Assembly: GCA_020636315.1 (NCBI GenBank)
Contig: JACJYA010000025.1
Location: 1 to 64,000 of the forward strand
Length of the DNA stretch: 64,000 nt
DNA from: Lewinellaceae bacterium
Lineage (GTDB): Bacteria; Bacteroidota; Bacteroidia; Chitinophagales; Saprospiraceae
Reading direction: 5' to 3'
Of the stretch, positions 53,152 to 60,095 are shown piece by piece. The notes beneath the pieces were generated by a model, which saw only the letters and a list, made by a program, of their open reading frames with translations, did not search any database and was not told where the DNA came from. Each line of letters opens with the position of its first letter. Positions within the stretch are counted from its first letter, which is position 1. The position numbers were made by a program, and so were the translations under genes.

Positions 53152-54786
53152 ATGTTGACAGTCCAGGGCCTGGGCCTGCAGTACGGCAAGCGCATACTTT
53201 TTGATGAAGTTGACCTCAAATTCACCCGCGGCAACTGCTACGGCGTCATCGGCGCCAACGGGGCCGGCAAATCCACCTTCCTGAAGATCCTCTCCGGGGA
53301 GATCCCCGCCATGAGGGGCAGCGTGAGCATCGAGCCCGGCAACCGCATGGCGGTGCTGAAACAGAACCACTTTGAATTCGAAGAGGAAGAAGTGCTCAAT
53401 ACCGTCATGATGGGCCACCGGGAGCTTTACGATATTATGGTGGAAAAGAACGCCATCTATATGGATCCTGACGCCACGGAGGCAGATGGGATGCGCGCCG
53501 CCGAACTGGAGAACAAGTACGGTGAGATGGGAGGCTGGACGGCCGAGAGCGATGCCGCCGAGTTGCTGAGCAATATGGGGGTGGGGGAAGAACTTCATTA
53601 CAAACAGATGAAGGAGCTGAACGGCCCGGAAAAGGTGAAAGTACTGCTGGCCCAGGCCCTGTTCAACAACCCCGACATTCTGCTGCTCGACGAGCCCACC
53701 AACGACCTGGACGCCGAGACGGTCTCCTGGCTGGCCGACTTTCTGGCCGGCTATAAAAATACGGTGATCGTAGTCTCCCACGACCGCTACTTCCTGGACA
53801 TGGCATGCACCCACATGGTGGATATCGACTTCCAGCGCATGCGCATCTTTACCGGGAATTATACCTTCTGGTATGAATCGAGCCAGCTGATGGCCCAACA
53901 GATGGCCAACAAGAACAAAAAGGTGGAGCAAAAGCGGAAGGAGATGATGGAGTTCATCCAGCGCTTTAGCGCCAACGCTTCCAAATCGAAGCAGGCGACC
54001 TCCCGCAAAAAGGCTTTGGAGAAGCTCAACCTGGAAGAAATAAAGCCTTCCAGCCGCAAGTATCCCTACATCAATTTCCAGATGGAACGCGAGCCGGGCG
54101 GCCAGATCCTCAAGGTGGATAACCTGGGCTGCGACGCTACCGGTGGCAGCCCCCTCTTCGGCCAGGTTTCCTTCACCATCAACCAGGGCGAAAAGATCGC
54201 TCTTGTCAGCCGGGAAGCATCGGCCATGACGGCCTTCTTCGAGGTGCTGGCCGGCAAGGCAGAGGCCCATTCCGGCGCCTTCGAGTTCGGCAAGACCATC
54301 AAGGTGGGCTATCTGCCCAATGAGAACGAGGAGTATTTTGCCGGTGTAAATGACATGGACCTTATCAACTGGCTGCGGCAGTACTCTGAGGACAAGGACG
54401 AGCAGTTCCTGCGCGGCTTCCTGGGCCGCATGCTGTTCTCCGGGGAAGAAGTATATAAGCAGGCGTCCGTCCTGTCCGGAGGTGAGAAGGTGCGCTGCAT
54501 GCTCTCGAAGATCATGCTGCATCAGCCCAATTTCCTCTTGCTGGACGAGCCCACCAACCACCTCGACCTGGAATCCATTACCGCTCTCAACAATGCCCTG
54601 CGGGATTTCAGGGGCAACCTCATCTTAACCTCCCACGACCACCAATTGATGCAGACGGTAGCCAACCGCATCATCGAGATCACCCCCAACGGCCTCATCG
54701 ACCGCCTGATGAGCTTCGAGGACTTCCTGGCCTCGGAGGAGGTGAAACGGCAACGAGAGGAGTTGTACAAAGAGGTGCTGGTTTAG
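53152..54786 (+). CDS. ABC-F family ATPase (YbiT-like)
   Basis: 544 residues from ATG 53152 (MLTVQGLGLQYGKRILFDEV). Two ABC domains with a linker of charged helices and no membrane segment. Domain 1 has intact Walker A GANGAGKST (residues 34-42) and Walker B with LLLDEPTNDLD, but its signature is LNGPEK. Domain 2 has intact signature LSGGEKVRC (about 441) and LLLDEPTNHLD, but its Walker A position reads SREASAMTAF. ABC-F proteins bind the ribosomal E-site and modulate translation. The pattern implies one working composite ATP site. Confidence 0.92.
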   Translation: MLTVQGLGLQYGKRILFDEVDLKFTRGNCYGVIGANGAGKSTFLKILSGEIPAMRGSVSIEPGNRMAVLKQNHFEFEEEEVLNTVMMGHRELYDIMVEKNAIYMDPDATEADGMRAAELENKYGEMGGWTAESDAAELLSNMGVGEELHYKQMKELNGPEKVKVLLAQALFNNPDILLLDEPTNDLDAETVSWLADFLAGYKNTVIVVSHDRYFLDMACTHMVDIDFQRMRIFTGNYTFWYESSQLMAQQMANKNKKVEQKRKEMMEFIQRFSANASKSKQATSRKKALEKLNLEEIKPSSRKYPYINFQMEREPGGQILKVDNLGCDATGGSPLFGQVSFTINQGEKIALVSREASAMTAFFEVLAGKAEAHSGAFEFGKTIKVGYLPNENEEYFAGVNDMDLINWLRQYSEDKDEQFLRGFLGRMLFSGEEVYKQASVLSGGEKVRCMLSKIMLHQPNFLLLDEPTNHLDLESITALNNALRDFRGNLILTSHDHQLMQTVANRIIEITPNGLIDRLMSFEDFLASEEVKRQREELYKEVLV

Positions 54787-54833
54787 TGGAGAACGCTGAG
54801 CTGAGTGGCAAGAGGGGGCAATCGTTGGCAGGC

Positions 54834-54900
54834 AATCGTTATTTTTATAATCGTAACAAATGTAATGATTATAAAAATAACGATTATTTTTGTAATCATT
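54834..54900. repeat. AT-rich nested palindrome
   Basis: AATCGTTATTTTTATAATC (54834-54852) is the exact reverse complement of 54867-54885. The second arm also pairs, with one mismatch, with ATTTTTGTAATCATT (54886-54900). Three alternating arms in a G+C-richer region, between convergent genes. Confidence 0.85.
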
Positions 54901-54901
54901 A

Positions 54902-54918
54902 ATGACCCCATCACCCCA
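54902..54918 (-). repeat. GTGATGGG tandem fused to the ywbE stop
   Basis: The coding strand reads GAG-TGA-TGGGGTGATGGGG; the stop TGA is inside the first of two GTGATGGG units. Confidence 0.6.
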
Positions 54919-55119
54919 TCACTCTTCTTCCAGGATCTCCTTTACTCTCCCCACTTCTCCCGTTTCCAGCCGTACTTTGATGCCGTGGGGGTGGCGGGGG
55001 GATTTGGTGAGTATCCGATCGACATAACCCTCGGTGAGGGCGCCGGTGCGCTGGTCTTCTTTCATAACGATGCGGACCAGCATTCCGGGTTTGATATTCG
55101 AGCGTTTGGTTCCTTCCAT
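54919..55119 (-). CDS. ywbE: YwbE-family protein (DUF2196)
   Basis: 66 residues, complete. The pattern RSNIKPGMLVRIVMKEDQRT followed by LTEGYVDRILTKSPRHPHGIK is the YwbE family signature. A small beta-barrel protein of unknown function, cytoplasmic. It follows phosphoglucomutase by 9 bases on the same strand, so it is almost certainly in the same transcript. Confidence 0.88.
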   Translation of the reverse strand: MEGTKRSNIKPGMLVRIVMKEDQRTGALTEGYVDRILTKSPRHPHGIKVRLETGEVGRVKEILEEE

Positions 55120-55128
55120 TTTCTGAAT

Positions 55129-56769
55129 TTATCCGAGTACTTTATCCACCAATTCCTGGGCTTCAGCCTGCAGTTGCTTCAGGTGTTCTTCTCCCTTGAA
55201 GCTTTCGGCGTAGATCTTGTAGATGTCTTCCGTTCCCGATGGGCGGGCGGCAAACCAGCCGTTGGCGGTCACTGCCTTAAGGCCTCCGATGGGCGCTCCG
55301 TTACCGGGAGCTTTGGTGAGAATGGCCTCGATCTTTTCGCCTGCAAGCTGAGAAGACGTAATCTGTTCCGGCGACAGCTTTTTGAGCTTATCCTTCTGAG
55401 CGGTGGTGGCGGGGGCGTCGATGCGGCCGTATGCCGGCTCGCCGAACTCGCGGGTCAACTCCTTATATATTTCACCAGGCTCTTTTCCGGTGCGGGCGGT
55501 GATCTCGCCGGCCAGCAGGGCGGCAATGATGCCGTCCTTATCGGTGGACCAGGCCCGGCCTTCGCGGTCGAGGAAAGAGGCGCCGGCGCTTTCTTCTCCG
55601 CCAAAGCCCAGTGAGCCATCGAACAATCCATCGACAAACCATTTAAAGCCGACGGGCACCTCAACGAGTTTGCGGCCGAGTTTGCCTGCTACTTTATCGA
55701 TCATCCGGCTGCTGACGAGGGTCTTTCCGATGCCGGTATCCGGTTTCCACTTAGGCCGGTGGCGGAACAGGTAATCAATGGCAACGGCCAGGTAGTGGTT
55801 AGGCTGTAACAGGCCGGCGCTGCGCGTGACGATGCCGTGGCGGTCGTGGTCGGTATCGCAGGCAAAGGCCACTGGAAAACGGCCCTGCAGTTGCAGCAGG
55901 CGTTGCATGGCGTAGGGGGAAGAAGGGTCCATCCGGATCTTGCCGTCCCAGTCGAGGGACATGAACCGGAAGGTATGGTCCACCTCCGTATCCACCACGG
56001 TGAGGTTGAGCCGGTAATGGCTCGCTATGTGTCCCCAGTAATGGACGCCGGCGCCGCCGAGCGGGTCCACTCCAAGCTCGAGCCCCGAAGAGCGAATCGC
56101 CTCCATATCGAGCACCTGCCCCAGCCCCTTGACATAGGCGCCGAGGTAATCGTAGCGGTGGGTTGTCGATGCTTTGAGCGCCTGCCGCAGAGGAATGCGT
56201 TTGACCTCGCGCAGCCCGCCCTCGAGCAGTTCGTTGGCCCGGGCCTCGATCCAGGCAGTGGCCTCACTCTCCGCCGGCCCTCCGTTTGTCATATTGTACT
56301 TGAAACCACCATCGTCGGGCGGGTTGTGAGAAGGAGTGATCACAATGCCATCGGCTAACCCGGCGGAGCGCCCGCGGTTGTAAGCAAGAATGGCCTGGCT
56401 GACTGCCGGGGTAGGAGTATATTCATCTCCGGCGGCGATCATGGTTTCCACGCCATTGGCGGCTAAAACCTCCAGGGCCGTAGCCTGTGCAGGCTCAGAC
56501 AGGGCGTGAGTGTCGATGCCCATAAAGATGGGGCCACTAATGCCTTCTTTTTGCCGATAAAGGCAAATGGCCTGTGTGGTGGCCAGTATATGGTGTTCGT
56601 TGAAGGAGTTTTTCAGGGAGGAGCCCCGGTGCCCGGAGGTGCCGAATGAAACCCGTTGCTCTTGCATGGAAGGGCGGGGCTCATCGGTAAAATAGGCGGT
56701 GATGAGTCGTGGGAGATTGACGAGTTGATCAGGATGCGCCGTTTTGCCGGCAAGGGGGTGGAGTGCCAT
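55129..56769 (-). CDS. pgm: Phosphoglucomutase
   Basis: 546 residues from ATG 56769; an upstream frame adds 26 unconserved residues. Phosphoserine loop FGTSGHRGSS, metal loop CDTDHDRHG, sugar-binding loop GEESAGASF and phosphate-binding loop RPSGTEDIYKIY are all present in order. It interconverts glucose 1-phosphate and glucose 6-phosphate for glycogen, trehalose and nucleotide-sugar synthesis. It is divergent from the cvfB-like gene with 112 bp between starts, and heads a two-gene unit with ywbE. Confidence 0.95.
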   Translation of the reverse strand: MALHPLAGKTAHPDQLVNLPRLITAYFTDEPRPSMQEQRVSFGTSGHRGSSLKNSFNEHHILATTQAICLYRQKEGISGPIFMGIDTHALSEPAQATALEVLAANGVETMIAAGDEYTPTPAVSQAILAYNRGRSAGLADGIVITPSHNPPDDGGFKYNMTNGGPAESEATAWIEARANELLEGGLREVKRIPLRQALKASTTHRYDYLGAYVKGLGQVLDMEAIRSSGLELGVDPLGGAGVHYWGHIASHYRLNLTVVDTEVDHTFRFMSLDWDGKIRMDPSSPYAMQRLLQLQGRFPVAFACDTDHDRHGIVTRSAGLLQPNHYLAVAIDYLFRHRPKWKPDTGIGKTLVSSRMIDKVAGKLGRKLVEVPVGFKWFVDGLFDGSLGFGGEESAGASFLDREGRAWSTDKDGIIAALLAGEITARTGKEPGEIYKELTREFGEPAYGRIDAPATTAQKDKLKKLSPEQITSSQLAGEKIEAILTKAPGNGAPIGGLKAVTANGWFAARPSGTEDIYKIYAESFKGEEHLKQLQAEAQELVDKVLG

Positions 56770-56799
56770 GGATGTTTTATTGTAATATTTTGGTGGCCC

Positions 56800-56807
56800 C
56801 AAATATA
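56800..56807 (-). promoter_or_regulatory. -7 element TATATTTG for pgm
   Basis: Minus-strand exact TAnnTTTG match about 31 bases upstream of the pgm start. No upstream TTG at 17-23 bases. Confidence 0.5.
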
Positions 56808-56847
56808 CTGAAAACAATTGGCTGAGAGAGTGTGGCTGGCGTCCCAT

Positions 56848-56877
56848 TTGTTTTCAGCGCACTAATTCCTAGCTTTG
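56848..56877 (+). promoter_or_regulatory. Promoter TTG-N19-TAGCTTTG, possibly leaderless
   Basis: TTG at 56848-56850 and TAGCTTTG at 56870-56877 fit the consensus exactly. Transcription should start about 4-6 bases later, that is at or next to the ATG at 56882. Confidence 0.65.
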
Positions 56878-56881
56878 CGGT

Positions 56882-57712
56882 ATGATCGAGATCGGAAAAT
56901 ACAATACCCTGAAGGCCGCCCGGCAGATAGCTCATGGCATGGTCCTTCTGGATGCGGAAGGCGACGATGTCCTGTTGCCTAAAAAATTCGTACCCGAAGG
57001 CCTGGCCCCCGGCGATGAGGTCGAAGTTTTCGTTTATACCGACTCCGAAGACTGGCCGGTGGCCACTACTCAGAGGCCGAAAGCCATTCTCGGCCAGTTT
57101 GCCTATCTCACCGTGAAAGATGTCACAACTTTCGGCGCATTCCTCGACTGGGGCCTGGATAAGGACCTGCTGGCGCCGTTCTCCGAACAGGCCCACAAGA
57201 TGGAGCGCGGCAAAAGCTACCTGGTTTATCTCTTGCTGGATGAACAGACCGACCGCCTGATCGCCTCCAGCAAGATCAACCGTTACCTCGAGTTGGAGAA
57301 CATCCAACTGAAGGAAGGGGAGGAAGTGAACCTGCTCATCGGCCCGCCTACGGATATCGGCTTTATTGCTATTATAAACCACCGGTACCGCGGCCTGCTG
57401 TATAAAAATGAGCTGTTCCGTCCAGTACAGTCCGGCGCCCAGTGCAAGGGTTTCGTCAAAACCATCCGGCCCGACAAAAAGATCGACCTCAGCCTGCGCA
57501 AGCCCGGTTATGCCCACGTAGAACCCAACGCGGAAAGGATCCTGCAGTTGCTGGAACAAAACAACGGCTTCCTCAACCTGCACGACAAAAGCAGCCCCGC
57601 CGAGATCACCGCCCGCCTGCAGATGAGTAAAAAGACCTTCAAAAAAGCCATCGGCGCCCTCTATAAGCAGCGCCTCATCAGGATAGAGGAGGATGGCATT
57701 TATCTGGTTTGA
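56882..57712 (+). CDS. cvfB: S1-domain RNA-binding protein (CvfB-like)
   Basis: 276 residues. The N-terminus MIEIGKYNTLKAARQIAHGM is typical of CvfB and fixes the start. Three S1-like barrels follow (about 1-60, 65-140 with TTFGAFLDWGLDKDLLAPF, 145-210), then a winged-helix end (ITARLQMSKKTFKKAIGALY, RIEEDGIYLV). In Gram-positive bacteria CvfB binds RNA and affects virulence-gene expression. The role here is unknown. The first codon lies almost on the predicted transcription start. Confidence 0.9.
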   Translation: MIEIGKYNTLKAARQIAHGMVLLDAEGDDVLLPKKFVPEGLAPGDEVEVFVYTDSEDWPVATTQRPKAILGQFAYLTVKDVTTFGAFLDWGLDKDLLAPFSEQAHKMERGKSYLVYLLLDEQTDRLIASSKINRYLELENIQLKEGEEVNLLIGPPTDIGFIAIINHRYRGLLYKNELFRPVQSGAQCKGFVKTIRPDKKIDLSLRKPGYAHVEPNAERILQLLEQNNGFLNLHDKSSPAEITARLQMSKKTFKKAIGALYKQRLIRIEEDGIYLV

Positions 57713-57779
57713 AGGGCCGGCCACAAATCGCTGAAAATCAAGTGTGTTTTTCAGGAGACTCAGAAGATTGAACTATCCC

Positions 57780-57911
57780 GATAGTTCAATTAAGTGTGTC
57801 CGCGTTAAGCTAACCCGCTGGTTTCCAGGGCAACGAGGCCCGTCCTCGCTACCGCTCTGCCGGGAAAAACTCAGAAACCAGTAACTATGAACAGCCCCAA
57901 ATTGAACTATC
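57780..57911 (+). repeat. Complete 132-bp dispersed element with 12-bp inverted ends
   Basis: Left end GATAGTTCAATT (57780-57791) and right end AATTGAACTATC (57900-57911) are exact reverse complements. The interior includes AAGTGTGTCCGCGTTAAGCT, AACCCGCTGGTTTCCAGGGC and AGTAACTATGAACAGCCCC. A further TTGAACTATC just before it (57768-57777) makes a palindrome with the left end. It is too small to encode a transposase: a MITE-like element. Confidence 0.8.
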
Positions 57912-57952
57912 TCTCAAATTGAGCGCCCCTGTCCCACCGGAATACCATAACA

Positions 57953-58050
57953 CCTCTCCCCCTCTCCCGTCTCCCCTCTCCCCTCTCCCCGTCTCCCCCT
58001 CTCCCCGTCTCCCTCTCCTCTCGTCTCCCCCTCCCCTGTCTCCCCCCTCC
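57953..58050 (-). repeat. 100-bp polypyrimidine tract
   Basis: Nearly continuous CTCTCCCC/GTCTCCCC units, purine-rich on the minus strand. Between cvfB and mraZ, with no gene ending into it on the purine strand, unlike the other G-rich tracts. Confidence 0.75.
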
Positions 58051-58111
58051 ACAATAATTCAATTCACATTTTCTAACCAGCTCCTTAACAGGCAAATAAC
58101 CCTTTTACCCC

Positions 58112-58290
58112 AAAGTGGGAAAAAAGGGCTGTTTTTTGCAAAGAAGTGGGAAGGTTGCTCCGGTTTTGTAATCAAAATCTATCAAAAATTATAATTTATT
58201 TGATTACATAACCTGTAATCAGGTTGTTATGTGCATTCAGGTGAAACTTTTTCACCGAAAAAAGTGGTAAAAAGTGGTAAAATGTGTCAA
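58112..58290 (+). promoter_or_regulatory. MraZ operator boxes
   Basis: AAAGTGGTAA is repeated exactly at 58261-58270 and 58271-58280, followed by AATGTGTCAA (58281-58290), a 10-bp phased array. Further AAGTGGGAA boxes are at 58113 and 58144. Known MraZ boxes are AAAGTG or GTGGG repeats with about 10-bp spacing upstream of mraZ. The array overlaps the -33 region, which fits autorepression. Short palindromes are also present (GGTGAAA/TTTCACC at 58240-58256; GATTAC/GTAATC at 58202-58220). Confidence 0.75.
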
Positions 58291-58297
58291 AAAAACA

Positions 58298-58305
58298 TAC
58301 TTTTG
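58298..58305 (+). promoter_or_regulatory. -7 element TACTTTTG of the dcw cluster promoter
   Basis: Exact TAnnTTTG, 21 bases before the mraZ GTG. The -33 position falls inside the phased MraZ boxes rather than a clear TTG. Leader of about 15 nt. Confidence 0.65.
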
Positions 58306-58326
58306 AAAACAGTATAAGGTAAAAAA

Positions 58327-58797
58327 GTGGAAATCAAACAGCTATTAGGCGAATATGAGTGCAAGATCGACGCCAAGGGGCGCATGAGGATGCCAAGCGG
58401 GCTAATAGCCCAGCTTGGTGAGGACGGCGCACATAACTTCGTCATCAACCGAGGGTTCGAGCAATGCCTCATGCTTTACCCGGAGCCGGTTTGGGACCGC
58501 ATTACCAACGAGATCAACCAATTGAACCTTTACAATAAAAAGAACCGCGATTTCGTACGTTATTTTTACCGCGGTGCGCAGAAGGTGGCTATGGACAGCG
58601 CCGACCGCATCCTGGTTTCCAAGCGTTTACTGGAATACGCCGGCATAGATAAAGAAGTTATCCTGTCGGCATACAACGACAGAATTGAAATATGGGCGGC
58701 CGATCAGTACGAACATCTGCTGGACGAGGAGCCGGCGGATTTTTCCGACCTGGCCGAAGACGTACTGGGTAAGGCAAACGGAAAACCCGAATTGTGA
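58327..58797 (+). CDS. mraZ: MraZ transcription regulator
   Basis: 156 residues from GTG 58327 (MEIKQLLGEYECKIDAKGRM). Two SpoVT/AbrB-like halves: ECKIDAKGRMRMPSGL and MDSADRILVSKRLLEYAGI. MraZ forms a ring and binds repeated boxes upstream of its own gene to control the dcw cluster; such boxes are present. First gene of the cluster; its stop overlaps the next start. Confidence 0.95.
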   Translation: MEIKQLLGEYECKIDAKGRMRMPSGLIAQLGEDGAHNFVINRGFEQCLMLYPEPVWDRITNEINQLNLYNKKNRDFVRYFYRGAQKVAMDSADRILVSKRLLEYAGIDKEVILSAYNDRIEIWAADQYEHLLDEEPADFSDLAEDVLGKANGKPEL

Positions 58798-59705
58798 TGG
58801 CATACCACGAACCCGTGCTGGCCAGCGAGAGCGTCGAAGCCCTGGCGATCCGGCCGGGAGGAACTTATGTGGATGCCACTTTCGGCGGCGGAGGGCATTC
58901 CCGCCTCATCCTGGAAAAACTGGGAGAGGAAGGGCGCCTGCTGGGGTTTGACCAGGACGAAGATGCCCTGGCAAACGTGCCGGAAGATGAACGTTTTACT
59001 TTCGTTCATCACAACTTCCGCTTTCTGAAGCGCTTTCTGCGCCTGCACCGCATCAGAGAGGTGGATGGCATCCTGGCGGACCTCGGCGTTTCATCCCATC
59101 AGCTGGATGTTGCCGAGCGCGGCTTTTCCTACCGGTTCGATGCCGCATTGGATATGCGTATGAACCAGCAACAGGAAAAGACAGCAGCCACTGTTGTCAA
59201 TACCTACGAACCGGCTGCCTTGCAGGAAGTGTTCAGCCGGTACGGAGAAGTGCGCAACGCCAGAACGCTGGCTCAGCGCCTCCTTCAGGAAAGAGAACAC
59301 CGGCCGATAGAAACCATCGGGGCTTTTCTCGCAGCAGTTGAGCCGGTTATCCGCGGGCACCGGGCCCGCTATCTTTCCCAGGCCTTTCAGGCGCTGCGCA
59401 TCGAAGTGAACGATGAAATGGGCGCCCTGCAGGAGTTCCTGGAGCAGTCTCTGGAACTGCTGAGGCCTCAGGGGCGGCTGGTTGTCATTACTTACCATTC
59501 GGTGGAAGACCGGATGGTGAAAAATTACCTGAAAGCCGGTAACTTTGAAGGCAGGCAGGAAAAAGATTTTTACGGCAATATACTTCGCCCTTTCAGATTG
59601 ATAACCCGGAAAGCCGTGGTGCCGTCGGAGGAGGAGGTGAAGCGAAACCCCCGGGCACGCAGCGCAAAACTCCGGGTAGGGGAAAAGGCGGAGGCCGGAC
59701 AATAA
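58797..59705 (+). CDS. rsmH: 16S rRNA (cytosine1402-N4)-methyltransferase
   Basis: 302 residues from ATG 58797, which shares a base with the mraZ stop (TGATG). SAM-binding VDATFGGGGHSRLIL near residue 25, GILADLGVSSHQLD and C-terminal LVVITYHSVEDRMVK are family motifs. It methylates the ribosomal P-site region. Translationally coupled to mraZ. Confidence 0.96.
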   Translation: MAYHEPVLASESVEALAIRPGGTYVDATFGGGGHSRLILEKLGEEGRLLGFDQDEDALANVPEDERFTFVHHNFRFLKRFLRLHRIREVDGILADLGVSSHQLDVAERGFSYRFDAALDMRMNQQQEKTAATVVNTYEPAALQEVFSRYGEVRNARTLAQRLLQEREHRPIETIGAFLAAVEPVIRGHRARYLSQAFQALRIEVNDEMGALQEFLEQSLELLRPQGRLVVITYHSVEDRMVKNYLKAGNFEGRQEKDFYGNILRPFRLITRKAVVPSEEEVKRNPRARSAKLRVGEKAEAGQ

Positions 59706-59720
59706 ACAGAAAAGCACATT

Positions 59721-60035
59721 ATGGCCAAACGAAAAGAAATAATGACCTTATTTGATGTTGGGTTCTGGACTTCAAGGCTGGTCCTGAATAATCTGGCATT
59801 TGTCATTTTTCTTGGATTTCTGGCCACGGTTTATATTGCCAACGCTCATTTGGCGGAACGCAATGTCCGGGAGATCCAGATGTTGCAGAAAGACCTGAAG
59901 GAAATGCGCTGGTATTACATGTCTCTCCAGTCGGAGAATATGTATAACGCCATGCGTTCCGAGGTAGCCAAACGGGTCAGGGAAGATGGGCTCCGCCCTC
60001 AGGAGGAAGCCCCGAAAAGAATAGTGGTAAAATGA
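59721..60035 (+). CDS. ftsL: Cell-division protein FtsL-like
   Basis: 104 residues. A cytoplasmic N-terminus of about 22 residues, one membrane helix (23-42, LNNLAFVIFLGFLATVYIAN), then a periplasmic coiled coil (EIQMLQKDLKEMRWYYMSLQ). Sequence identity to other FtsL is low as usual, but position between rsmH and ftsI, topology and length support the call. It recruits FtsB/FtsQ and FtsI to the septum. Confidence 0.88.
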   Translation: MAKRKEIMTLFDVGFWTSRLVLNNLAFVIFLGFLATVYIANAHLAERNVREIQMLQKDLKEMRWYYMSLQSENMYNAMRSEVAKRVREDGLRPQEEAPKRIVVK

Positions 60036-60095
60036 AATGATCAATTGCTTCCGGCAGCTTAAAAAACCGGTAGCCAAAGAAGAATAAACGGATCG

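Noticed and set aside
53122..54561. 479-codon open frame opposite the ABC-F gene
   Set aside because: Shadow frame rich in His, Val and Leu from complementary codons; no supporting start or motif.
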